Shown: one piece after another, positions 46,519 to 58,400 of the stretch | Layout: each line of letters starts with the position of its first letter | Numbering within the stretch: the first letter of the stretch is position 1 | Assembly: GCA_012845835.1 (NCBI GenBank) | Contig: JABAKD010000016.1 | Location: 16,645,625-16,709,624, forward strand | Source: Undaria pinnatifida | Taxonomy: Eukaryota; Sar; Phaeophyceae; Laminariales; Alariaceae | DNA: 64,000 nucleotides | Direction of reading: 5' to 3' | Made by a program: the position numbers and the translations under genes | The notes under the pieces: model-generated | Told to the model about the DNA's origin: nothing | Databases searched by the model: none | Seen by the model: the letters and a program-made list of their open reading frames with translations, nothing else

Positions 46519-46838
46519 ATGACCGGTCGCCCCGGTGATGTGTCAGGTTATCCTCGAGCCTGGTATAGGTCAGTTTCGTGAGTTCGAGCCCCACCGAGTG
46601 CATACTCGTATAAATTCGTTGGGACTTTTTCTTGTGCAGAAATTGACTTGCGAAAAGCGCGAGAGCGTGAGTTAGCAACATTCGATGAGAAATCGACGAG
46701 CAGTGGGATTGCTGAACCCTATGCGCGATAAAAATTGAAGGCAAGGACCGCGGGGAAGAAGGGACGACAACGACACCTGTGACCACGGCTTGTCCAGAAG
46801 CTGAAAAGTAGAAGTGTGAGAAAAAAAAAAAAAAAAAA
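46519..46838 (+). mobile_element. tRNA-derived SINE, family A, full-length sense copy
   Basis: Head TCGCCCCGGTGATGTGTCAGG at 46527, B-box-like GAGTTCGAGCCCC, block TGTGACCACGGCTTGTCC, tail of A18. It starts about 20 bp after the end of the LTR fossil. Confidence 0.88.
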
Positions 46839-46975
46839 CCTGGTTGATAAATTTGTGTTCACGTAAGAAAGTACTGCGTACACCAGGTCGTTCGTATTTT
46901 ACGTCGACCGCTCCATACGAGAAGTCTATACTAGAACCGGGTTTAACTTCTGGTTCGGAAGGCGTAACGAGCAAG

Positions 46976-46997
46976 GGGGGGGGGGGGGGGGGGGGGG
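46976..46997 (+). repeat. G run
   Basis: About 21 consecutive G. Confidence 0.95.
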
Positions 46998-47424
46998 CAG
47001 GCATACTACGCATACACGTAAAAAAGAATGGCACTTCAAGTAGAAGAATCAACGCCCACACGTCAGATCACAATTCGTAAAACACCTTCCACCTATTAAT
47101 AATAGATCTATATATTCATATCATACCTCAACAACAGAAAACGCGAAAAAAAAAACTCGACAAAATCGGCACTCTCCTCCTTGCCCCATGCTCTTTTCCA
47201 CGTGACCACAAGCAGCCGCAACAACATCAGCACCGGCAACACGAGGCGTCGCGTTTTCGTCGGAAGCGTGCACCCATCCGCACAAAGAACAGCCCTCGAG
47301 ATCATCGTCACCGCGCCCGGTGGGGCGGTCTGGGGCGCTTTCATGTTCCAAGCTCAACAAACTTCTAGTAATCAAATACCCGACACGGTATAAAACAAGT
47401 ACACACCAAATCAGAGTACTAATA

Positions 47425-47600
47425 AGCAGGGTTTCTCGCGGGTCAGGTCAAGTCAGGGCAGGTAACCCGTCCCGACCCGCGAGATTTTAAAATCTACTTG
47501 ACCCGACCCGACCCCACTCCATCCGCGAGATTCTTTGGATAAACCTCCTGACGTGACGGGCGGGTCGAGTCATGACCCGAGGGAAGTCCTGCCAGTAATA
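47425..47600 (+). repeat. GGGTCGG/CCGACCC-rich dispersed repeat
   Basis: It shares the CGCGGGTC, GACCCGACCCGA and CCTCCTGACGTGACGGGC arrangement with 4255-4480 and 56700-56912. Confidence 0.6.
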
Positions 47601-47949
47601 AGTACCAGGTATATACCTGGTACCAGGGACAGCGCAATGCCTGATAAAGCAACTATACACCACAGCAGAAGCAAATAATAAGTACTATTGACACTGGTAC
47701 TCGTAAAGCACAAGCAAAAAAAATAAAAACCAAAAAAACCCGCGGACAAGAATTCAGGGCAGACGTCCAGACAGGCAAACCGCAGACGAGTCCAGTGGTT
47801 GTTGGGCTCTCACCCACACAAAAGTTGCGACATGCTTGTCTCCCCCATTTCCACTACTTCCGCGCGAGTGACGCTGTAGCTCGCTCAAGGTGAAGTATGG
47901 GTCTAAGCATGTCTTGTTGGTGCAGCAAAAAGTACACAAAATCCCATGT

Positions 47950-48140
47950 CGGTGCATATCGCCAAAGAAACAAAAAGTGTTTCAACTGCGAAACACGCTG
48001 GGTAAGACACGCGCGAGTGGCTTCGGGCCGCGAAAAAACAGACGCAAAACGTGGTATTTCAACTGCAAAAAGTTGGGTACGACACTCGTGCGAGTGGCTT
48101 CGCACCGCCGAAAAAAGAGACGCAAAATGTGCTTAGTACA
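47950..48140. repeat. Tandem repeat of about 75-bp units
   Basis: TTTCAACTGCNAAA, TGGGTA, GACAC and GCGAGTGGCTTCG recur. The GCCGCCGAAAAAAGAGAC variant recurs at 59277-59296. Confidence 0.7.
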
Positions 48141-48329
48141 ATAGCCTTGGCGCCTACTACCTACCCACCACAGAATACAGAAACCTGCTCGCCACCCCCG
48201 CTATTATAGCGTGTGCTCGATTTCGCGCGATCACCACGGCCGGCTAAGCACGCCCCTGCGGCGGCAGATCACGCATGCACTTACTCGCTCGCTAACCGAT
48301 ACCCACCATTACCTGCAACCTACCGTTGC

Positions 48330-48510
48330 CGTTATCGATATCGTTAAAAATGCGGATACCGATATCGATATTGCGTATGTATATACCGATACTGATACCG
48401 ATACCGCCACCGCTGCCAAAACCGATACTGCTTCCGTTACTGTTTCCGTCATCGATACAAGGACCGATACCGATATCGATACCGATACCGTCACCGTTAT
48501 CGCTAGCATC
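48330..48510 (+). repeat. (ACCGAT)n-like microsatellite
   Basis: Imperfect hexamer units with GATATCGAT variants. Open frames through it in several registers are compositional. Confidence 0.85.
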
Positions 48511-48839
48511 AGCAGTACCGCAAGATGCGAAGCGAGGGCGGTTCCCTCTCTTGCCATAACAGCGTGGTTGAGGTCGGGTCAGTCAAACGTGAGAGCCAAG
48601 GAAGTTATCGTACAGTACATCCAATAGCTGAATCTAGTGATGTGTGCTCCGAGCCGTCCAGCACCAATAAATCAGTACACTCGTGCACGTCTGGTCTTTC
48701 TCGTGTGTCCGTCTGGGCTCACGTTGGGTCGACGGAAAGGCATCCCATCCGTGTCCCGTCAGAGTCGAAGCACGTCAACCACCGGGGATACACCCGGCGA
48801 TGCTCGGTCACCGAGGCCATTCAAATAGAGCAGCCACGG

Positions 48840-49075
48840 CTCGAGACTCTCCCTCCCTTCTCCCTTCCTTTTCTCCTTCCCCCTCTCGCTCCCTCCTTTC
48901 CTCCTGCTCTCCCCCCCCCCCCCCCACACTCCCCCGCCTTCCGCCCCTCCAACCCCTCCGTCCCTCTCTCCCCTCGCCCCTCCGTCGCTTCGCCCTTTCC
49001 TTTCCTTTCCTTTCCTTTCCTTTCCTTTCCTTTCCTTTCCTTTCTTCCCCCCCCCTCCCTCTCCACCTCCACATG
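48840..49075 (+). repeat. Pyrimidine tract with (TTTCC)n
   Basis: CT-rich from 48840, pure CCTTT pentamers at 48993-49045. Long purine-rich minus frames are artefacts. Confidence 0.9.
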
Positions 49076-49092
49076 TTAAGGGGTGCTTGTTG

Positions 49093-50425
49093 AGGGGGGG
49101 CGTACTCATTTGTTGCTTGCCTTAGTCATTTGACCATTGACCGCGCATCCCTTTCGAGACGGAGCACCGTTCCTATTCCTAATAGAGATACCTCCAACAT
49201 TTGGGCGCTCGTTACGCTCCTTCCATACACTACATAGAAACTGTTTGCTTATCCTACGCCCGTCCTGTTTCGCCGTCTGCGGGCGCCACCATCTATCTCC
49301 TAGGATAGCGATTGTTTTCTCGCTGCTCTCTGGTCTATCAAACTCTTCCATGTCACATACGTCTATTTTCCCCATCTCCCATAACGCATCCCGTTCCTCC
49401 TTGTATATTTCATATTCTCCCACTATGTGAGTCCTACTCTCTATTGTTGTGCCATATGGGCACATCTTTGTAGCCACGTCCTCCTCCTCCCGACTACTGG
49501 TGGTATATCTCTTTCTGGTGGTCCAGGCCCCCTACACGAAATCGCAGTTTCAGCTTTTTCGCGTAGTCCATTCGGCCTTGCAGATACGTTTTAATTCCAA
49601 TATCTTCCCTCAACCCCCCGTGTATCTCCAAGTGCTTCTCCTCTTTCACCTTATTTCTTAGCGCTTGCCTTTTCCTTTCGTCTATTCTTTCTTTTACTTC
49701 TGTCCTGTACCTGCCAAACTTCTCTACAGACAGCACCTCTTCTTGATCTCCCCCTATATCCTTCTATATTTTCTCGACTACGTTATCCCATCTTGTTCCA
49801 GCTCGCCCTTTTGTTATTTTCTCCCATACAGCATTATCAACTATGGCTGGCAACCGCTTTTCTGGCACATCCTTCACTTTACATTGCCGTTTCAACTTCC
49901 TCACGTCTCTAGGTATTTGTTTTAAGTGGCCACATTCCTAGTTCTGATCTTAATACTGCAGTACTCGTCGTACTTGAGCATCCTAGTATCTTTTTAGCTG
50001 CTGTTATCTGCACTGTTTCCAGTTGTTTTACGAACTTCGCGTTCCCTTCCCATACTTCTCCTGCATACTCTCACTTTGGTAGTCACATTCGTCAGATAAT
50101 ACATCTTTAAATCTTAGTAGTGTCAAGGTGCGGGTCTGTTAGGATCGCATCCATCTTGCCTACTTGTGATTTACCCTCTGCTACTACTTTCGCTATGTGT
50201 GCATCCCAAGAGCAGTCCCTTGAGATTTCAACGCCAAGGTACGCACATTGGTCTACGATCGGTAGTTCATATCTTCTCCCCACTTCCATTTGAAATTACC
50301 GGATTCCGTCTTCGTTACATTCATACAACTACTGCTCATTTTTTTTACGTTCGCTGTCACTCTCCATTTCCTAGTGCACTCTAGGGCGTTCTCTCTATGT
50401 GTTTCTGCAACACTTCGGCTACGGT
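49093..50425 (-). mobile_element. 5'-truncated jockey-like LINE, longest copy (C4)
   Basis: Minus-strand frames carry the end of a reverse transcriptase ORF: KWRVTANVKKMSSS, AYLGVEISRDCSWDAHI, GKMDAILTDPHLDT, then further on LRNKVKEEKHLEI, MDYAKKLKLRFRVG and a terminal CPYGTTIESRTHIVGEYE that is like the Cys-rich end of jockey-like LINEs. Several frame breaks separate these pieces, so it is dead. The 3' end is AACAAATGAGTACG followed by CCCCCCC. Other copies lie at 2441, 30001, 30223, 54711 and 55108. Confidence 0.85.
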
Positions 50426-50433
50426 AGGAAGTC

Positions 50434-50589
50434 ACTTTCGGGGGGCTGTTTTGGCAGTGGCTAGGGGGTCGCTCGCGCGAGCGACCCCCCGTTTCTTTGC
50501 TGTCTCAAGCTTTCGTGCTGGGTTATTTTTGCGATATGAATCCGCATTGGAATGGTCAGCTACGCGGCGCCAGCAAAATTGCCGAAAGT
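50434..50589. mobile_element. Candidate MITE with a perfect 26-bp palindrome
   Basis: ACTTTCGG at the left and its complement CCGAAAGT at the right bound 156 bp. Inside, 50464-50489 is a perfect palindrome (arms GGGGGTCGCTCGC). The adjacent AGT may be a target duplication. It lies just beyond the truncated LINE. Confidence 0.5.
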
Positions 50590-50724
50590 AGTTTTGTCCG
50601 TCAAGTGTAGGGTCGCTCTTGCGAGTGGCTCAAACTCGGTGATGAAAACGAGTATCCTCCTACCATAGCCTTGGTCACTCAATCACTCCCGAATTCGGCC
50701 TCCCAAGCGTCGAAACCCTTCAAG

Positions 50725-51187
50725 ATCAAGCTACCAAGATCAACCTAATCAAGGTCATACATTAATATCAAACTTTCGAGATCAAGCTTCGTATTAAGAT
50801 GAAACTGTCAAGATCAAATTATTGTAATATGAAACTCTATCAAGACCAAGCTACCAATCAAGATCAAGGTACCAAGATCAAGACATCAATATCAAACTAT
50901 CAAGATCACGCCACCAAGATCAAGCCATTAAGATCAAAGTATCAAGGTCAAGCTGGCAGGATGAAGCTATCAAGACTAAGCTTTCAATACCAAGCTATCA
51001 AGATCAAGAGTACCAAGATTAGACTAAGCTACCAAGATCAAGCTATCGAGATCAGTCAAGACCAAGCTATCAAGATCAAGCCGCCAAGATCAAGCCATCA
51101 AGATCACGATCAAGTTATCACGATCAAGCCATCAAGATATCAAGACCAAGCTATATTACTAAGCTATCAAGCTGTCAAAATCAACTT
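50725..51187 (+). repeat. Minisatellite of AAGATCAAGC units
   Basis: Units of 10-20 bp such as CAAGATCAAGCTAT with ACC/ATC variants run about 460 bp. Confidence 0.9.
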
Positions 51188-51353
51188 ATGATTTTCCTCC
51201 GTACCACCGGCCCATGCGACGGAGCGGGGCTCTAACAAACATATCCGACGAAAAGCTCCATATACACAAACAAACACGCACGCACAAGAAAAGAACAAAC
51301 AAAAAAATAAAGATGAAACTCTTCGCGACGACAGGACTACACGCTGCCACTCC

Positions 51354-51354
<1 letters not shown>

Positions 51355-51387
<33 letters not shown>
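51355..51387 (+). repeat. C33 run
   Basis: A homopolymer; it may be the tail of an inserted element, but nothing recognisable lies on its left. Confidence 0.9.
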
Positions 51388-51394
51388 TTCTAGC

Positions 51395-51900
51395 CTTGGC
51401 TACACGAGGAACTCCCGCAAAAGAATAGCATGGGGGAGATGAGCCCTGCCCCTCTCCGTCTGCTACCTATCGTGAGGATCTTTATGATCAGCACAACGAT
51501 GAACCCCATTCCCCCCCTCCACCTACCGCTTTCTATACAAAAAACTCCGGCAACACGAGCTGCACCCAGTCACAATGAGCTCTCTGCCCCCTCTACATGC
51601 GACACACCCAGCATCTCACGGCGCTTCGCGTTTGGTGCAAGCAATGTCTGTCTGGTCGGTGAAAGCCCGACGTACGCCGTCTGGCATTCTAGGGGTGCGA
51701 GGGTCTGGTCTAAATAATACGATCATGCACGAAAATGAGTGCACCCCCCCCCTTCCTTCGCAAGGTTCTCCAGCAGGAGGCGAGCAGGGCGACCATGATC
51801 CATGCCCCCTCCCCCGCCCTTCTAAGACGTCTACTCCGGCTTTCACGAGGACTTCCTGCAGGCTTGCCCGCCTCCCCTCCTCTATCTATGTGTTTTATCA
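51395..51900 (-). repeat. Decayed partial copies of the end of the lipase terminal exon
   Basis: CACGAGGAACTCCCGC at 51399 and CACGAGGACTTCCTGC at 51847 (a third at 52384) resemble the plus-strand start of the terminal exon, CACAAGGAACTCCGG (52432). The first is followed by a block with ATGATCAGCACAACGATGA, like ATGATGAGCACAGCGACGATG in the exon. They lie downstream of the stop. Confidence 0.45.
51575..51745 (+). mobile_element. Small C-tailed element (family D), sense copy 1
   Basis: It shares CACGGNGCTTCGCG, TTGGTGCA, GATGTCTG and TGCGAGGGTC with 52200-52365 and ends in AAAATGAGTGCACCCCCCCCCC. Confidence 0.6.
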
Positions 51901-52159
51901 ATCCTCCATCGGATGGGCAAAACAAAAGTGTAACGTTACCAAAATTCCACATACTTCGAAGCATGTGTTGCGTACCAATTTAACTTAGTTGCCGTAGCAA
52001 AGGGTGTTACAGTGGCAAAGGCAGCGCAAAGCTGTCGCGACCCCTGGCGGCCGTACCGCGGCAACGCAAGCTGCCACGACCTACGGCTGTCATGGTAGCG
52101 TGAGTTGCCGTCGTCTACAACGAGCACAGCGATGATGGGCACAGCGATGTTGGGCATGG

Positions 52160-52365
52160 CGATCGTGAGTTATGCCCCCCCCCCCCCCCCCCGATGAAGC
52201 TCAATCTCGATGGGACTCGCCAACACCTCACGGTGCTTCGCGCTTGGTGCACACGATGTCTGCCTTATCGGTAAGAACCCCAGCTCCATCCCGGCGTTGT
52301 AGATATGCGAGGGGTCCATGGTCATACGACTACGGCTATACTTCACCCCCCCCCTGTCTTCCACG
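52160..52365 (+). mobile_element. Small C-tailed element (family D), sense copy 2
   Basis: Homologous to 51575-51745, with C runs on both sides (52177-52192 and 52346-52355). It lies immediately downstream of the lipase stop codon, so it may be part of the 3' untranslated region. Confidence 0.6.
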
Positions 52366-52428
52366 CCATCTACCCCTGCGTACGCGAGGAATTCCTGCGG
52401 GCATTCTCTCCCCCCCCTTCTACCCACC

Positions 52429-55400
52429 CTACACAAGGAACTCCGGTAGGATGATGAGCACAGCGACGATGAGGAGAAGCGAAGCCACTCCCATGATCCA
52501 GATCATCTTGCCCTGCAGAAGCTTCATGAGCTGTGGCAGCAGGTGGGACATGTTGTACTCGAACTTGCAGTCGGTGAATCTCTCCCTGCTCCATCACGCA
52601 CACGAGGATTTCCACATACACGATAAGTACAGGCCCATGAACAAGAACACAGGGGTGGCGCATTGTGGTCAAAACGTGTTTGACTGACCGGAATCCTCAA
52701 CCAACCGACTATGCCCAATATTGTTGGGAAATCACTTGCGTTTTACAACGCTATTCGTTGGATAACTAGGCCGTGAGTTCTTCATCGGGTTGAAAATGTA
52801 TTTCCTCGAAGTTAGGTTGCAGGCGAGAGGTATAGAGCCGCTTAAGTGAGGGGCCAGAGGAAAAAAAAAACGGTGCATGCACACCGAAGCACGAGTCTAC
52901 CTGTCATCTCCGCAGTGCCGAATGATGTCGCAAATCGTGCCCTCCAGCATGTGGCAGCTCAGCTGCAGCGCCTTCCCGGCCGTGCTGCAAGAAATTAGCT
53001 GGATCAGCCCAACCTATTGCAAACAGACGTACAAAACAAAATCAAAACAAAGAAGAGCGGCACGCATACATGCATGCGCTATCGAAGAAGCAAAGCGGCA
53101 GTATTACGCGTAGCTCTAATATATTATGGTCCCAGGCATAAAAACAACGCGGAGGTGGCAAGAAAAAAAAGCAAGAAACAGTGTCTTGGTCGTCAAAAGT
53201 TGGCTATAAAACGGAATCTTCACTTGTCTTGAAGTCAGCAGTATTCAACAAGAAAGAAAAATCAGTCTGACGTAAATACAAGAAACAGCGTAAAGTTGCT
53301 GCGAAAACAAAAAATGGTGCGCCCCTCCCCCACTCCCCCTCACAAAAACTACCCCGCCCACCTCCCCCTATTTCCTAACTTGGGTGTCAACCATACGGAC
53401 GATATCATGCTCCTGCATGACGCCGACGCTCCCCCCCCCCTTCCCTCCCTCCATTCGCCCCTCCCGACTCCCCCCTCCTCCTTCCCTACTCCCCTTCCGT
53501 GACCTCAAATACCTCAGGAGACCGCAGTTCAGGCCTGTGACGGACGGCCGCCTAGACGTAATATTACTAGATTTAGTATGGTATCTCCTGCCGGCATGAC
53601 TGACGGCATCCAAAACCGCCGTCTCCTGGCTAATTTTACTGACCTGGGTGTTGATCATGGGGACGAAAGCATGCTCACCCATCTGCTACAACTCCTCAAA
53701 CCTCCCTCCTCCCTTCCTCGCCTCCCTCCCCTCCCCCCCCCCCCGTTCTCCCTCCCCTTCCCTAGCCCCTTCCCTCCCTACGCCCTTCTGTCCATCCCTC
53801 CTTCCCTCCCTACCCAACCCCCCCAAGGATGCGAGGGTCTATCGCCTTAAGGTTACGGTCATGCATGATAACAAGTCGCCCTTCCCCACCTCCCTTTTCT
53901 CTGACCTGGGTGTCGATCATGGGGACGAAGTCATGCTCGGGTATGACACTGACGCTCATCTGATGAAGGAACGCCCGGTCTAGCGCACCAGCGCCGACCG
54001 AGAACTTTCGGTAGCTTTGGGCGATTCCAGGAGGGGAAAAGCAGATGGACGTTGCCCTGGGAAAAGGAGAGGAAAGGGGTGGGTGGGGGTGGGGGGGGGG
54101 GGGTGGATGGGATGATAGTAGACGGGTGGAGATAGGATGGATGGGTGGGGATGAGGTGGATGGATGGGGAAAACAGGGGTGTTAAGGAAGGCTGGGGCGG
54201 GGTGGGCGGATCGCTCGAGAGTTACGACATACAAAAACACAAAAAAACAAAAAAACTGCAGCCGCTCTGCCCATTTTGGAGTCATCGCACGGTAGGGGTT
54301 GCAGTTGTTGGATTACCTAATTGTGTACGAGCGGTTGAGTTCCTCAAGTGTGAAACTATCACTTAGTACGATCATTTTACGAGTGTACCTGGTACTTGTT
54401 TTTAGAACTAGGGCAGATAAATGATTGTCGGGATCAGCGCAAAAGAACGCCTTCGAAGTAACGCTTCGGGTGAGAAATTGATTGAGCTCATGTTAGGAGC
54501 TCAGAAAATTGTTGGAATTTGCTGCGTCCCTACCCTGGGATGCCTTTTTGATACCTTAAAATTTACGTCTCAAGTGCCACTGACACCGTGCAAATCTAAA
54601 ACCCGTCGGCAGCAAGACGTCACTGATCAACACAAAGGGCTATTATTAATACGCACTTCATCCAGCGGAAACACCAACACCCGAAACACAACCCCTCCCT
54701 CCTCCCCTCTCCGCTCCGTCTCGAAAGGGACGCGTGATCAACGGTCCAATGACTAAGGCAAGCAACAAAAGAGTACGCCCCTCCCTCCGCCCTCCGCCCT
54801 CTTGCTGCCGCCCTGCCCCTCCGACAACACTCAACCAAAACCACCACCCTCACTACCATCGAAACTCACTTTTCTAGAGCACCCACGATACGCGCGAGCC
54901 CTCCCCCTAGGCTGTGTCCAGTCAGCACGACGTCGCGGCCTTTGATGGCTCGGACGTACTCCACCAGAGGTCGGTAGTAATGCGCCTGGAAAAACAGGAA
55001 GGGGGGGGGGGGGCGGGGGGCGGGGGGGGGGGGGGGGGGGCGGGGGGGGGGGGGGGGGGGCGGGGGGGGGGCGGGGGGGGCGGGGGGGGGGGGGGGGGGG
55101 GGGGGGGTACTCATTTGTTGCTTGCCTTAGTCATTTGACCATTGACCACGCGTACCTTTCGAGACGGAGCACCGTTCCTACTCCTAATAGAGGCACCTCC
55201 AACATTTGGGCGCTCATTACGCTTTTTCCATATATTACATAAAACTGTTCTCTTATCCTACCCCCTTCCTGCTTCGTCGTCTGCGTGTGCGTGGGGGGTA
55301 TATTTGCTTTTGGGATAGCGTTAACAAAACGATAGTGTTTGCTGTATCGCGCTTTCAGGGGATATCCGCAAGCACAGGAAGGCTTTCCTATCTCGAGACC

Positions 55401-58400
55401 ATATCCTCTTGAGCCCCAACGTTGCGACAGAGATCGTTCCGACAGCTCGATCTCTGTCTACACAATGGACCCTCCACGTGTGCACTGGCTGGCGGGGGAT
55501 GGCCCTCGACAAGTGTTAATGCGTGGAAGCGTGAGGTACACACAGGGGGAGATTGAGGCTAGGCATAAGGTGCTTCTTGGCGGTTTGCTCTGGATGAAAG
55601 CTACCTCATGTTTTCGTACCTGTTGCTGGAGGCCGAAGAGTTGGAGGGTCTCATGCAGCCATTCGATAACCACGGAGGAGGTAGAGTCGGGCCAGATCCT
55701 GATTGTGGGGAATACCATCGACAGACCCTTAAGGACGATCGGTTCCACCCAGATCTGGTAAAAGGTTGGGTTGGGTTGGGTTGGGTTGGGTTGTGTTGTG
55801 TTGTGTTGTGTTGTGTTGTGTTGTGTTGTGTTGTGTTGTGTTGTGTTGTGTTGGGTTGGGTTGGGTGGCGTGGCGTTCGATTCGAATACCCCCCCCCTCT
55901 TACACCGGTCCTCTCCCTTCCACCCCTTTCTTTAGCTTCATGCCCGCCCCCCCCTCCCTCTTTTCACACCTTGATGTCTTCGATAAGGTCCGAGATGCGA
56001 CCCACGTCCGTGCCCCTGATGGCCACTACCGATACGTTCAGTTTCTCGGAGTACGCTTCGAAGAACTGCGCGTGGCTGTGGTGATCATCCCCTTGCTTCA
56101 CCTTGTAGAGGGAAATGGTAAATAACGGGAGGGGAATGTTGAGGGATGCGGGGGGTTACTAATTTGTTGCTTATTCGAGGATTGATCACGCACCCCTTTG
56201 GCCAACCAGGCAGACAAAACTTGCACTAAGCACGATAAGCCGGGGGTGGTGGCGGGAGGGGGTTTAAAAAAAGAAAACGACACAGAAGAAACGCGTCGAG
56301 AACGAAGCAAATAAACCCTTCAAGTTACGCACATAAAAACGATTTTCGTGAGCGATTCAGTCGCTTTTAATAAGTCAGTCTGCCCGATCAGGCAGATTGA
56401 TCGTCAGGTCAGTCAGATACGCAGTCAATCTGTATCAGTCAGGCAGTCAGTCAGTCAGTCAGCGTTTATATCAGCTGGTCAGCCATAATCCGAAGTTCAA
56501 TGGAGAGTCGATTAGCATAAAAAGCTGAAAAGTGGGAATGCTGGACCCTATGCGCTGTAAAAACGAAGTCACGTACCGGGGGGAAGAAGGGAAGCCACTT
56601 GTGACCACGGCTTGTCTAGAAGGTCACTGAGGGTAACAATTCTTTACGAGCCTACGTAGCTGGAAGGTAATACGTGATGAAGAAACAAAACAAAACAAAA
56701 AACAGGGCTGTTCACTGGTCGGGCCACTTCTCGCCGAACGGGTCGAGTCAGGGTGATCCAACCCCACCCATGAGGTTAGAAAACCTCCTGATCCTACCCG
56801 ACTCACCCCGTGAGAGTTCTACTATCTCTCGATCCGACCCGACTCGAACCCGCGAGGAAAACCTCGCGGCCCGACCCACCACTGGTCGAGTCACGACTCG
56901 TGAAAATCTTGGCTGTAAGGCCTTTTTTTCCATACCTTTATCTTGAAATCGGGTCCATTCTTAGCAGGAAAGAACTGCTCAGCCACTTCCGACAGCGGTA
57001 CCTGATAAAAAAAACAATCAAAAACATGGAAACAACCGCGCCAGCAGAGCCAGGATAAATAAGTAAAAACGGGCGACTGGAGGTATGCCGTACTGCTGTG
57101 CAACTGGCATGTGTTTACGCCAGCTATGTGGTATAGTTAGCCACGCATCCCAAGAAAAATGTTCATCAATCAACAACGTGTTCGCAGCAGGCGGCTCATC
57201 TCACGCGGCGACCAATGGCGGTCCAAGTCTCGCCAGCGGTGGGGGCAAGCGACAAAAACACCGATATAGCGTGTCGTCATAGTGGGTGTGTTATTAACAC
57301 TAAACTGTTCTTTCCACCCATCTACATCCAGCACACCCAGTGTCCGTGCTGATTCGTCGGGACCGCAAAAAAACAACGAACACGGGGCTCAAACAAAATA
57401 ACAAGATCCCACCGAGGCTCACCTACAACATCAATACCATTGTCGCTTGTTGAAGCTGGTAACAATAACAACAGCGACAATGCACCAGCACCAACACCGC
57501 CAACAACAACACAAGCTTAACATTAGCACCAGCACCAGCGTCATCACACACACAAAATACGCCATCAATACCAACGTCACCAACACCACCACCGATACCA
57601 ACATCAGCCACAATAGCTATAATCATAGCAAAACCACAGCCACCGACACCAACATAACCCACGCCAACATCAACAACACCACCAACACAACCCATCACCA
57701 CCACCACGAAAAACAACAACGCCGACAACAACCCGCAACACTACAATCACCAACACCAACACAACCAATACGAGCAACACCGCCAATACCACAAACAACA
57801 CCAACAACCACAACCTGCAAACACCAACACCATGACCACTAAAACCCACAAATACCACCCCCAACACCAACACCACAAAACACAACCCACCAAAAACCAC
57901 GAACACAACCCACGAACACAATCACCCTCCGGACTAACACCACCAACAACAGCAACCATTCTTCTTCACCTCCCCAGCACTAACACCACCAACACCACCT
58001 TCACAACCACCGCTAACCCCAACACCAACGCCAACAACAGCACCAACAGCACCAACACGACCCTCCAATGCAACCATGCCTATCACCAACACCAACGCCA
58101 CCAACAGCAGCACAAAACGTTTTCGTTCACCTCCGTGTCGTGCTGATCGAAGTAAGCCAATTCCGCGAGCAAAGCGTAGTCCAGGAGGCTCAAGCCGTGC
58201 CACTTCGACCCACAAGAAGCATACCTGTAACGCACACGTCGGGCAGATCAGATTCTTATTCATGATGTGTGCCTGCCAGGGCAGACATATCTCTGATCAA
58301 TACGATCTGCATGATCTATATATCGTGGTGTCGCGTGAGCACCGGATGGACTGAATGATGTATACCACTCTGTCCGTGCATATAAGCAAATTTCATTAAT

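Noticed and set aside
47121-47375. Cys-rich minus frame (CSLCGW ... CGHVE ... CRFC) as a zinc-binding exon
   Set aside because: The spacing suggests a zinc site, but no splice partners or second conserved exon were found and it lies in repeat-rich intergenic sequence.
50725-51187. Lys/Ile/Gln-rich ORF
   Set aside because: It is a translation of an AAGATCAAGC minisatellite.
57431-58160. Val/Leu-rich membrane-protein-like frames
   Set aside because: They arise from the CAACAC-type low-complexity tract in a lipase intron.
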